Below are positions 1-10,700 of a DNA stretch of 64,000 nt, one piece after another (position 1 is the first letter of the stretch; the number at the start of each line of letters is the position of its first letter). Position numbers and translations under genes: made by a program. Location of the stretch: assembly GCA_947579605.1 (NCBI GenBank), contig OX388316.1, positions 15,255,290-15,319,289 of the forward strand, given 5' to 3'. Under the pieces are notes generated by a model. It was not told the origin of the DNA. It worked only from the letters and a program-made list of their open reading frames with translations, and did not search any database. The stretch comes from Athripsodes cinereus. Taxonomy: Eukaryota > Arthropoda > Insecta > Trichoptera > Leptoceridae.

Positions 1-935
1 CATCTACCTTCATGTACCAATGAATGTTGTCGACATTTTGTAAAATCAGTTCATTTACGAAAGGTGACGTCATTTTAGAAAATGCCGATGACATAATTAT
101 TCAGGCATTTTGTAGAAATAAGTCTTGTTACTTACCACCTCAAAGCTTTTCGTATACTTTTAATATCAACAACATAAAATTATGAAGAATAATCAGTACT
201 TTATTACTAATTAATGTCGTAGTATAATAATTATAATTCAAACTATGGTGCTCAATTGTGAAAAAAATGGTTTAGAAAGAAAAGAAAGATTATAAAATGA
301 TAATAAATATTCCTCTTCTCCTATGCTATCTCTGTTAAATACTAAGATGTGTTCGTAGTGCAACGGGATTATCAGAAACTGAACTAGTTTTTACAATTAA
401 TTTGTCGAGGTAACTATTTTGTAATTTGTGCATTCGGCATTTTGTAAAAAAACAATGCAATGTCATTTGTTAGCGGATTGATTTTACAAAATGCTTACGA
501 CATAATATTATGTATAAGATCAATATTAAAGTTCCTAGAACCGATACAAACATTATATTATTATTATGTAATATTATTTGCCTATATGTCATATTGCGGA
601 TTATTATTGTAATTTGCCATTAATAGAATGTCGTCTGCAGCTGGGGTGTTTATAATTTCGATATATTAATTATTAGTACTTACCCACATTTAATATTGTT
701 ATGGAAACAATACGAGCGATGCAATCTAAAGTAAGCCGATAACAAATTAAGGTTCGATATATATTTTAATATGAACTTGTGGTGACACCTCTCCTGAGGT
801 CCACCCAGGCTCAATTAATTTTGTTTTCAAATCCAACAAAATTTATTTTACATCTTAACAATTTAATTAATATTGTTCATTATTCTTCTATGATATTTTG
901 TAAAACTGGTAAAGCCATGTTTTGGGAATGTCCAT
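1..935. other. AT-rich non-coding stretch
   Basis: No gene is visible. The motif GCATTTTGTA(A)AA and its reverse recur near 30, 77, 106, 434 and 481, twice followed by a GACATAAT-like string. This suggests an old degraded repeat, but no termini can be fixed. Confidence 0.4.
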
Positions 936-1128
936 TGATAGTTGGCCAAAAAGTGCACCGTTCTTTCGTTCACAAGGGTTCCGACGCCGGGTGTCCCTTA
1001 TTTTCACAACATATCATTTCTGTGACAACGGTACTAGAACGCTAGAAATGTCGTGGGAAGATGTTACTCAATTGGCGCAGAGACGCTCTGAATAGAGATG
1101 GCTAGTTTTGACCTCTGCTGTTATTTTA
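936..1128 (+). pseudogene. Decayed 3' end of a non-LTR retrotransposon (family A)
   Basis: The end of this block can be read as the fragment WEDVTQLAQRRSE followed by a stop and then WLV. That matches the block at 24714-24870 (LAQRRSECRRLVSALC) and, in reverse, those at 25178-25330 and 17177-17225. Short, 5'-truncated, frame-broken copies are what target-primed reverse transcription leaves behind. The C-terminal style resembles RTE/CR1-like LINEs, but no reverse transcriptase motif survives, so the clade is not assigned. Confidence 0.45.
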
Positions 1129-1257
1129 AAAATTGTCTAATATTGTACTCACAAAAACACATAAAAGGTTCATACCGTAATTGTAAAATAAACTTAAAGT
1201 TTCAGTTTCATTTATTTAAGCACCATTAACTATGTAACAATTTCTGGACATTTTAAT

Positions 1258-1436
1258 TTTTTTACTTGAATTTCTATGTTTATTTGTTACATGAATTTAA
1301 TATACGCAATCGCGATTTCGGTGTACCTCAGTGTAGTCTTGAAAAGCTCGCCAATGGTGTAAGTACCTACACTGAAATCGCTATAGCATTTTTTAAATTC
1401 ATGTTACAATAAACATAGAAATTCAAGAAAAAAAAC
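1258..1436. mobile_element. Foldback MITE
   Basis: Two arms of about 60 bp face each other. The left starts CTTGAATTTCTATGTTTAT at 1265 and the right ends ATAAACATAGAAATTCAAG at 1427, with further inward matching (ACATGAATTTAA, GCGATTTC, GTGTA). Flanking T and A runs extend the symmetry. There is no coding capacity. This is the form of a small non-autonomous inverted-repeat transposon; the superfamily is unknown because no clear target duplication can be separated from the A/T runs. Confidence 0.6.
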
Positions 1437-1905
1437 AGTTTTTTTTTATTTTGGGAAATGCAAAGTTCTATGTAGGTATATGAATAACATAAAGTACCTA
1501 CCTACCGACTATTTGTAGGTAGGTACTTACTTAGTAATAATATTTAATATGTATTATACTAAGCATACTGGCAGGTACTTTGTACTTTCAGACATTTTGA
1601 TATGAATTCATTTGTCATAACCAATGCACAATAATGTTTGGTCGAATACACTTTTGTCATGTGATTACTGGACCGTTATTTTGGCAACCATTACTAAATA
1701 GGTATATGTACCTACTTATTACAAATAATAATTTATCGAGTGAATATTATCATAATTGACGAATAAATATAAATGCTTGAGCATGTTTGCAAATAACCAT
1801 ATGTGTCTATATGTCCTCTATGGAAAGAAAGAGTAACAGAGACGTCCTCGCTAAAAATCTTATTTTAATGGCGAGCTTCATTACAATAAAATTAGCTAGT
1901 ACTAC
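1437..1905. other. AT-rich non-coding stretch
   Basis: Nothing recognisable apart from TAGGTAGGTAC-type motifs around 1475-1530 and 1700. Confidence 0.4.
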
Positions 1906-1908
1906 TAC

Positions 1909-2030
1909 TATACCATCACGAGGTATCTCACAAGTGGGGTAGCTAGCAGACCAGCCTCATGTTGTAAGCATGCAAGGTATCCTCTCTGTGCCAATTAAAA
2001 ATAAGACATTTAGGGTGGGTGAATAGCAAA
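1909..2030 (+). repeat. Interspersed repeat with CCCAC/GTGGG core (family B)
   Basis: Contains ACCATCACGAGGTATCTCAC, an AAGTGGGGTAG core, GACCAGCC, and a downstream CTCTCTGTGCCAA and TTTAGGGTGGGTG. The same ordered motifs occur at 15345-15715, 46983-47229 and 48020-48252. Function and origin are unknown; it behaves as a degraded dispersed repeat. Confidence 0.5.
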
Positions 2031-2098
2031 TAAACCATTCATTGACAATATTATTGACAAAGACAAATAAATTGCAAAGTAATAGGTACCGAATATTC

Positions 2099-2165
2099 TA
2101 CTACTTCTATACCATCACAGCATATTCCACTAGTGGGATAGCCAGCATACCAGTAACATGTACCT
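2099..2165 (+). repeat. Partial copy of repeat family B
   Basis: Begins CTACTTCTATACCATCACAG and carries the core CCACTAGTGGGATAGCCAGC. The copy stops shortly after the core. Confidence 0.45.
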
Positions 2166-2280
2166 AACAAAAATAAAAACCAAAAAATAAATTGAAACCA
2201 ATAATAATATGTCAGGGAAATCAATAAATTATTATGTAAAAAAACTTTGCTGGTATGATTTTGATGAAGATGATGATAAT

Positions 2281-2345
2281 TCTGGATGATTTTTTTTGAC
2301 GCCGTTTAACAGTCCCTAGACCGTTTCAAGGGTGCAATTTGAATT
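2281..2345 (-). repeat. GCGCC-type repeat (family C), partial
   Basis: Read in reverse, it runs from a CCCTTGAAACGGTCTAGGGA segment through AAACGGCGTC to ATCATCCAGA. Related blocks lie at 21205-21390 (same strand), 47300-47395 (same strand), and 35566-35625 and 58037-58080 (opposite strand). The (GAT)n-like end at 21213 suggests a retroelement 3' tail. Confidence 0.4.
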
Positions 2346-2372
2346 ACATTATTTAAAAAAAAATTAAATAAA

Positions 2373-2436
2373 TAGTGTGAAAGGTGTATAAGGTTGTATT
2401 TGGGTTTAAAACAAACCCAGATATATCTTTTTTTTA
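2373..2436 (+). mobile_element. 3' fragment of tRNA-derived SINE
   Basis: Matches the 3' half of the SINE copies at 15425-15586 and 16861-17030: GTGAAAGGTGTATAAGGTTG, then GTATTTGGGTTT and AACCCAGATATATCTTTTTTT. The Pol III promoter half is missing. Confidence 0.6.
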
Positions 2437-2469
2437 AAAAAAAAAAAAAGAAAAAAAAAAAAAAATATC

Positions 2470-3425
2470 TACTAAAAATCTTGATACAGGAATGAACTAT
2501 TATTTTTTTATGCAAAATAAGTAGACCACAATTAATCTTAAAGTTTGGTGAATACTTACATTTCTGTGTTGCAATTTTGGCCACCATTTCTCAGTAAAAG
2601 TGCATTTAATACTTAAGCACATCCTTTCTGTATTTTTGTCAGCAACTATATTATGATGATTCCACAAACGTAGTCAGGTTAAAAGGCACAAATAATGACA
2701 TTAGCTAGTAAACTGATAGGTACAATAGAAAATGGATTAGTACAACAAAAGAAGAAAGTGTTTTACACGAGTTTTCATCTAATCATTAATTCATCTTTGT
2801 ATTTATTATTATTATTATAATTCTGTAATATAATAAGTGAACAATTCAATGAATTTCCACTTATTTTGTATCAAATTGTTCGATTTACATTATTAACAAT
2901 TTCTATTCAAACCCATTAAGCCCGTGAAATCATGAAATACTAGAATTTAATTTGATCTTTTCTGTGCCTATAAATTTTCAAATGTCATGCAACAATTATG
3001 AAATCGTCTTTTTACACGATTAAACATTTTGTGTCTCTATATAATTAAATAATTCAATAGTTCAGTAATAGCTTAGGTAATTTAATAGTTCTTTCTCCCT
3101 CTCTTTTCTGAAAAATTCGAGTGTCCAGTAAAATAGGAATATTTGTCAAACGTCACGCAAAAGACAATTCAGCGATGAGGTATGCCGCCCATTATCACTT
3201 TAGAAGGTTGTACGTATTTTGATTAAAAAAACTCTTTTTGTACCTAATGTGTATGTATTGAAACAGATAAAATTACAATTTTTAAAAGATAATCCAAAAA
3301 CAGTGATGATGTGATGAATAATGAAAAATGAATGAATAATTAAAAAAAAATCCAATGTTTTTTTCTTATGATGATCCAAAAATGTTCATGTTTTAAAATT
3401 TTGAAATAAATTTAATGTTAGTGGG
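2470..3425. other. AT-rich non-coding stretch
   Basis: No gene or repeat could be supported here beyond homopolymer and ATT-type runs. The run of A and T around 2430-2465 is the tail of the adjacent SINE fragment. Confidence 0.4.
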
Positions 3426-3859
3426 TACACGGAGAGAAAAAATATTGTTCGAATTAAAAAGTCGCTTTGTAAATGCCGAAATTACAAAATTTTTGTATAT
3501 TTCATAAAATTTCTCTAGGATTTACACCACACACTTATTTTTACAATATTTTTGTAAATGTTAAAACTAATACCAAAAAACGGGTTTTTGTAATTGACGA
3601 AAAAACTAAAATATTGTAAAAATAACAATGGATTACAAATATCACAAACATTTTGTTATTTCTGTGACTGTAGATTTGTTACCGTAACAAATTGTTTATA
3701 CTTAATTCCGATAAAACTAATCTTCAGTAAAAACAGCAAAACAGTTTTGTAATTTCAAATGACCAACACTTTTAACAAGTAGGTAATTATTAAGCTGTCA
3801 CAAGACAGTATGTCACAACTTGTTCGCGGCAGTGTGTAGTTTACTGTGTTTGGAGTGAA

Positions 3860-3937
3860 GCTGTGTTTCGAGCGCTGTGTTTCGAGCGCTGTGTTTCGAG
3901 CGCTGTGTTTCGAGTGCTGTATTTCGAGTGCTGTGTA
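3860..3937 (+). repeat. Minisatellite, 14-bp unit
   Basis: Unit GCTGTGTTTCGAGC repeated about 5.5 times. The first three units are perfect, and the fourth and fifth carry a T for the last C and one further G to A change. It lies about 320 bp before the first exon of the gene remnant inside the TIR element. Confidence 0.9.
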
Positions 3938-4254
3938 GTTTGTGTGTTTTCATAATGGATTAATTGGTTAAGGATTTATTGTACACAGATAATATTTATT
4001 GGTTAAGGATTTATTGACCAAGTGAAATTGCAGTGCTTACATAGGTCAATTTATTGGTAAGTACAATGGATTATAATCTAATCACACTATTAACTGCCTA
4101 CTTATACACATAATTATATTAAGAATGGGTGGCTAGCCTTATCGTTAGTGAGTCGTAATTTGTTTGTAATGGATTATAAATAGAGACTACTCCAACTCTA
4201 TATCCTATATAAACCTCAACTTAGATTTATTTGTGTTACTTATATAGGTGGGAG

Positions 4255-5095
4255 AGTGGATGCGGGAACATTAAGACTACTAACGGATTGCGAAATCGCT
4301 CAACTTATTCCTGTACCGGGAGACAGAGCAAAATTTAAAGAGAATCTTTAAGGAGGAAGAGTTAGATATTACAGAGCTACAGACAATTTATTCTATAATA
4401 GTTCCGGACAGAGAGCATCCCACAGTTGTTCCAGAGACAGTATGGGGCTTTGCAACTATCTAACTAACATCCAGTGCATCAGATGCTTCTACGAGCGAGA
4501 GAGTGTGTCTCAAAACACAGACATTGCTCATTCATCCAGGCAGTTGATTCAAATTGATGAAACATTTCAGTATGGATATGTAAGTAAATAATTTGACAAT
4601 TTGATTTTAATATTGCCGCAGTAGACTACTTGTGTTATAATGTGCTGTTAAACTTTAATTTTGTTTCAGATTTTAAATACATTGAATTCCACGTTGGATG
4701 GAAAAGCTATGCTAAATAAAAGAAACACCGGAAGATTAGAGGAAGGCCAACGGAACTTATTAGTAAAACTTCTAATTCAAGCCATCATAGAAAAAAATAC
4801 GCACTGTCAAATTAATAACAAATACACAGCTGTTGAGCTGGTCGGTAGAAATCCAGCAACTTTTCCACAAGGAGTCAAATGCCTTATACTACACTCCGTA
4901 TATTTCACCGCTAGTTCATACAACTGCCAAAAATGCTTCCGGAAAATTGCTTCGTTTTGTAGACAACAAATGACGGCAACTTCGTGAACGCGGTATTATA
5001 GAGTCTAGAAGTCGTTCATCGTCAAGGGCGACCTCCACATCCTCCACTGAAGTTGCCACGTTGATCAGGCTACCAGCTGCGAGTGCACGTAATTA
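4255..5095 (+). pseudogene. Two-exon gene remnant of unknown family inside the TIR element
   Basis: Exon 1 (about 4255-4579) reads in shifted frames through segments such as FKEEELDITELQTIYS and DREHPTVVPET, then DETFQYGY. It ends at a canonical donor GTAAGT (4580). A 90-bp intron ends TTTGTTTCAG (4669). Exon 2 continues in frame with ILNTLNSTLDGKAMLNKRNT and GQRNLLVKLLIQAIIEKN, stops at 4987, and resumes in another frame with RERGIIESRSRSSSRATS to about 5095. The frame changes and stops show that it is broken. I do not recognise a family with confidence. Its central place between inverted ends suggests it is the element's own protein or a captured host gene. Confidence 0.5.
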
Positions 5096-5099
5096 TAAC

Positions 5100-6157
5100 A
5101 TCCCATTTTCTTCCTCTTGCCATGTATGTTTCCGGTTTGAGGAGTATTATAATCTATGTAATTTATTTACTTATTAAATTGGAAACCCTTTCAAAGAAAT
5201 ATTTTGTAATTTTATTTTTCGAATAACTCCTATTTCCTAATGAAAAGCAGGAAAATTAAGAATTTTTTATATTAATTTTGTGAAACTGTAAGACTCAGTT
5301 CTAAACGCCCAAAAATAATCTTTTACTACTGTATCATGACTAAAAGTTATATTTGAAAGATGGATTTAAAGACTTATACTTAGACAATAATTTACAACAC
5401 TATTGAATGGACATATTAAAGCTTCTGACCACAAATCAAACTTTACTATCTGAAATTTAATGACTAATTTACTTGAGTACCTATATGTGAGTTGAATGTT
5501 TTATTCAGAACTACGACTAATTATTTTTATTATGAGATGTGTTTTATAATTATTTAAGCCTTTTTTTGTACTTTTCTATGTGTAAAGTTTTAAAGCAACA
5601 AATGTAGTTAGATATGTATTTAATGTATGCACTTGAATTTATATAACTTGTACCTATAGACACTTGCACAATTTATACTTGTTTAAGTAACAAAAAAATG
5701 AAGAATATTTCTTATACTAATGTATTCATACTTCTAGTGAACACAACTTACTTCTACTGTAATATTTATAGAGAAAAAAATATTCATTATTTTTCTGTTA
5801 CTTTTCCGAGTATGAATAGTACAAGTGTCTAGGTACAAATGGTGTAAATTTAAGTGCATACATTTGTAACTGCATTTGCTTTAATTACAAAACAATACTC
5901 ATAGAAATCACAAAATGGGTTACTAAATTCCATTACATAAAACTACAATTTCTAGTAAAGAAGCTACTAAAATATACTAAGAGGTGAATAATACCGAGTA
6001 TAGGAATCACTAGGAGATACAAAGGAGTTTAGTAATATTTACAAATCCCATTACTAATACCAACATACTACGCACCCAAATATTACTAACAGATTTGTAA
6101 TAACCAGTATGCAGCTTACTTGTATCAAGAGAACTCCATTTGTTGTTTTCACCAAAT
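5100..6157. other. Right inner flank of the TIR element
   Basis: Non-coding AT-rich DNA. From about 5880 to 6160 it carries frequent TTACAAA and ATTACTAA motifs like those beside the left terminus, which supports its assignment to the same element. Confidence 0.4.
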
Positions 6158-6162
6158 ACCAT
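6158..6162. other. Target-site duplication, left copy (ACCAT)
   Basis: ACCAT lies directly before the left LTR and again directly after the right LTR (14677-14681). Five base pairs is the usual duplication size for BEL/Pao elements. Confidence 0.93.
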
Positions 6163-7704
6163 TGTACCGGACAATGGCTCACTCCAGAGAGCCGGGTACA
6201 CAAAGACTGTGTCTCCGTGATGGGCAGGAGTGGAGGTGAGTGATGGGTTCACCGGTTCTTCGATCGCCGCGGGCGCTTACACAGGATGCAGGGGTGGTAC
6301 TAGGCCTCTAGTACCGCGGATGAAGCGTAGGTCGGGCAGGGGTAGGTCGGGTCGCGACGTCGGGTGTGATGCCACTCGGCAAGCACTTCAACGCCCGTCG
6401 GAGCCGGCCTAATAGAACGCAGGCAGAGTTCGCGATCCCGCGCCTGGACACCTAGGCACACTACACTAGCTACTCTATTTGAGTTGTACGACCACAGGCA
6501 ATGAACCAATGGTCAACTCTTTCAAGCAACTAGGCAGCGTACGGCGGTTGTCACGGTAAGGCACTTCGGGAGGCGACCACTACACTGCAGAACTACGTCG
6601 GAAAGCTCGTCGGAGAGGTGAAGGTACTGCTTTGTGTAGTCCGTAGAGATGAATCCAAATCCAGGCCAGGTCGTATGCAGCAATGTAATCCTTTCAAGTT
6701 CAGTCCAGTGTCAGCAAAGGTGATCCAAAAGCAATTCCAAGGTAGGCAGGTAGTGGTAGGTAGAAATAAAACACGTCTGTTCAGTAGCGCTGCTCAGCAA
6801 GTTCTGACGACTAATGAATTGCGTCCCCTATATATACCCCTTTGGCTGGCGCGCACCGTCTCATCGGGCACCTCGCCTGGGCGGTATACCGTGCGTTTCA
6901 GCCTCACGGTGTGTCGGGCATTCTCAACCCACCACACCGCGTGCCGCTTGGGGACCAAAACACCAGCCGTCATTTCTTTATTTTTCATAATATCACATAT
7001 TTTACAACATATTTACAATTACAAATATACATTACAACAAGTTAGCATGTTATTTAATCTCCCGCGACACTATTCCACAACATACATTGGTTGCCTAATC
7101 TACTATAACACACACCAATGGTTTGGCATCCATGTCGTGGGTTTTCTCCATCCTAGCATGCTTTTACTTCGCTGTGTGGCATGGAAATGGGCATGTATCA
7201 TCTTATCTATTATCCCAAATGATTGTTATACATCGTGGGTGTATGTGCCTGTCAGTGAGCCCGAGTTGGCGGCCACGGTGTTAGCTACACACCGTGTTAC
7301 GGCGCGGAATTATCGCCAAAACTTGTCTTTTCGCTGTTACTCTGTCGATGTTACATTGATCCTCGACGTATTTGATGTCAAATTACTCGTCTCGTCGAGA
7401 TCTATCTAAATATGTAACATACATTGCAATCAGAGCACATATGGCAAGTTTGGTAATTCCCGCCGCCCGCGTGGGTCGGAGTCACATCATGCGCATACTA
7501 TCTCCCACCTACCTCTCTATGCGCGTCAAAAGTAAGAATTCCCGCCAAACCTCACTTACCCAATCGATCCCGCGGCCGATATTAATGATTCACATATCAT
7601 TTTAATCAGCGTCGCGAGACCGATCGGCCCGTGTGAGGCTCGCTCATAAATTCTTACCCAGACGCGACATAGTTGTGTGTGGGGGAGGACCGCTGTTCGA
7701 TACA
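6163..7704 (-). repeat. BEL/Pao 3' LTR (left copy)
   Basis: 1542 bp; on the plus strand it starts TGTACCGGACAATGG and ends GTTCGATACA. Sequence and length agree with the right copy at a constant offset of 6972. In element orientation this is the downstream LTR and should supply the polyadenylation site. A 263-codon open frame on the plus strand (6618-7409) is present in both copies but runs antisense and resembles nothing known. Confidence 0.96.
6977..6982 (-). terminator. Candidate polyadenylation signal in the 3' LTR
   Basis: AATAAA read on the minus strand, the only clear match noticed in the downstream part of the LTR in element orientation. The same hexamer is at 13949-13954 in the 5' LTR. 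The R/U5 boundaries are not known, so this is a suggestion only. Confidence 0.3.
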
Positions 7705-7712
7705 CTCCCCCC
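7705..7712 (-). other. Polypurine tract
   Basis: Minus-strand GGGGGGAG immediately upstream of the 3' LTR, 14 bp after the polyprotein stop codon. This is the expected position of the primer for plus-strand DNA synthesis. Confidence 0.8.
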
Positions 7713-7726
7713 GTGAGGTCTCCGCC

Positions 7727-10700
7727 TCACTCTTCAAAGCCGAACTCGCGGTCCGTCAAGTTCAGACGCAGGATTCGGGCTGCAGGTCGCTTCATGGTGG
7801 TGTTCTTAGTTCGGATGTTCGCGGCTCGCACTTGTCCGTCTGCTCCGGGGTACACTGCTTCAACTCGTCCTCGGGGCCACTGGTTGCGGGGAAGATTCGG
7901 GTCCGCAACTATCACCAACTCTCCGACCTGTAGTGGTGGCGTTGATCTTCTCCACTTCTGGCGGTTGGCCAGGGTGGGCGCATACTCGCGCATCCACCGG
8001 CGCCAAAACTTATCCGCCAACTGCTGCGCTGCGTGCCACTGTTTCCGCACGCTGACGTCACCTTCCTCGTCCGGAAAGTATTTGAATAACGGACGTCCAC
8101 TGGCTACCCCCATTAGAAAATGGTTGGGGGTCAAGGGCTCTTCCTCCTCAGGGTCCACACTGACGTGTGTAAGAGGCCGAGTATTAACAGTATGCTCGGC
8201 CTCCGCCAGTGCGGTCTGGAGGGTTTCTTCTCGTAGCGCTCGGCCTTTTAGCACTGTGCCGAGCGCCTTCTTCACGGAGCGCACTAGCCGCTCCCAGGCT
8301 CCCCCCATGTGGGGCGCGTTCGGTGGGATGAACTTCCACTCTATTCTCTTCACGGTGATGTATTCTTTTACTTTCTCTGTTTCGGCGACTTCCTTTAATG
8401 CGGCGTTTAGTTCTTTGCTGGCACCGCGGAAGTTCGTACCATTGTCGGAGTACATGCATCTTGGTGAGCCTCTTCTCGCCGTCATTCGACTGAGCGCCAT
8501 TATGAATGAGTCGGCGCTCAGGCTGGCTGCTAGCTCGAGGTGAACGGCGCGCGTTGTCAGACAGGTAAATAACGCGCCGTACCTTTTCTCCCTCCTACGC
8601 CCAATTACAACTTCCAGAGGACCGAAGAAATCTACCCCACAATGGGTAAAGGGCCTCTGGTTATGGGCTAGTCTGCCTTCCGGCAATGCCGCCATCATCG
8701 GCTGTACGGGTTTGCTCTTTTCCATCCGACAGCTGGGGCACTCTCTTATCACCTTTCTCACTGTGGGTCTAAGGCGGACCACGGCACAATCTCGTCGTGC
8801 GTCCGCTACCACTTTCTCGGTGCTACTATGGCCGGAGTTAATGTGTAGTTGTGTCAGCCACAACCTGGTGTATTCATCTCCACCATCCAGTATGAGGGGT
8901 CTAGGGCACTCCCCTCCATCTGTCTTCATGTTCACAAGACGGGAATTAGAGACCATCAGGTCTCCCGTCATCACTGGTGCATATGCCGCTAGTCTACTGT
9001 TGTTGTCGACAGAGCGCCCTGCTTTCAAGTCGTTCCATTCACTCTTGAACGCCTTCTGTTGTGACTGCATCAGGCACGCTCTCTCTGCATTCCTCAGCTC
9101 TGGCACAGTAAGGGCTCCTCTCGTCCCTCTGCGACGACAGCAGTCTATGAACTTCCTCACATAGGCTGTCGCACGCACTAACCTTTCCCACGATGAAAAT
9201 CGGGTCGGATCTGGTACTGCCTCTCCGACGCTGATGGCTTGTATTTGCGTAATTTGTCCGACGTGCTCCCTTCTCTCTACAGGACACGCCGGCAGGATCT
9301 CTCGTTGTGGCCACTCTCTCTCTGCATTCCTCAGGAAGTCCGGACCACTGAACCATAGCCCTTCCGGGCTAAGGTCCGGTACTTCCGTATCTCTAGTCCC
9401 TAGGTCAGCGGGATTTTGTTTAGTGGGGACCCACCGCCAGTCGCTTGCTTGCGTCAGTTCGTCGATCTCGCCTAATCTGTTGGCTACGAACGAATGATAC
9501 GCGCGTGGGTCCGATTTAATCCACTGGAGGACGGTTGTTGAGTCGGTCCAAAGCACGACCCGCTGTATCCGCCCTCTCATTTCTTTCTTGAGAGTTTGCC
9601 ACAATCTCGCGGCCATCAGCGCCGCCTGCAGCTCCAATCTGGGTATACTCAAGGGTTTTAGCGGCGCGACCTTCCCTTTGCTGCCTAGGAAGGTCACCCG
9701 TCCCTCTTCTTCCAGATATGCCACCACACACATGGCCGACTCTGAAGCGTCTCCAAATATATGTATGGTTGCTTCACTATCTTTCCGCTGTCTGCAACAG
9801 CGGGGTATTGCGCAACTGCATTGTGCTAGGAGCCGCAACCAATTCTGCCACTTCTCGGCGTGTTGCGGCTCCAGCTTCTCATCCCATTGGATGCTGCTCC
9901 TCCATACTTCTTGAAGCAGTATCTTCGCCCTGATCAGTACACACGCGATGAACCCCAGCGGGTCAAAGATCTGCATGACCTCGCTAAGTAGCTGTCTCTT
10001 TGTCGGCCACTCTGTACCCCACTTGGCCGACTGGTTCACCGCGTACTTAAACGTGTCTTCGCGGGGGCTCCAGGCCACCCCTAGCACACGCTCGGTATGA
10101 TCCGACGCTATCTGCACTTCATCTGGTATATGCGCGTCGGATCCTAACACACTGGCTTTGTTGGAGGCCCAATTTGTTATATGCATCCTTCCGGATGCTA
10201 ATATGGCAGTGACTTCTTTCTTCATCTGGGCTGCTTCCGCCTCCGTTTCAAATGCATCAAGGTAGTCGTCCATATAAAACATACCTTCTATCGCTGCTAC
10301 TGCTTTCGGGTAGATAGCTCTCTGACTGTCAGCTATCCGATTGCGTACATATTGCGCACTGGCAGGCGAATACTTCGCCCCGAACATCATTACCCTTAGA
10401 CGCAGAGTGATGATAGCCCCTTCCCTTTCCCATAAGAAGAGCTGCGATTCTGTGTCATCGGCATTGATCCGTATCCTCAGGAACATATCCTTTATATCCG
10501 CTGTTAGGGCCACTCGCCCTTCACGGAAGCGTAATATATTCCCTAGCAGGGAGGTTAACATGTCTGGCCCCGTTAGCAGCACGTCGTTGAGGCACACTCC
10601 GCGGTACTTAAATGCAGCGTCGAACACTACTCGTACCTTGCCCGGCTTGCGCGGGTTTATTACCGCGAAGTGTGGGAGGTACCACCTCCGTGGGTGGTTA

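Noticed and set aside
3841..3960. CRISPR-like array
   Set aside because: A plain 14-bp tandem repeat without spacers, in a eukaryotic genome.
6618..7409. 263-codon open frame in each LTR (also 13590-14381)
   Set aside because: Antisense within the LTR, duplicated only because the LTRs are duplicated, and without any known motif.
7677..8543. 288-codon open frame on the plus strand
   Set aside because: It lies antisense to the BEL/Pao integrase and C-terminal coding region and has no recognisable domain; a shadow of a GC-rich gene.
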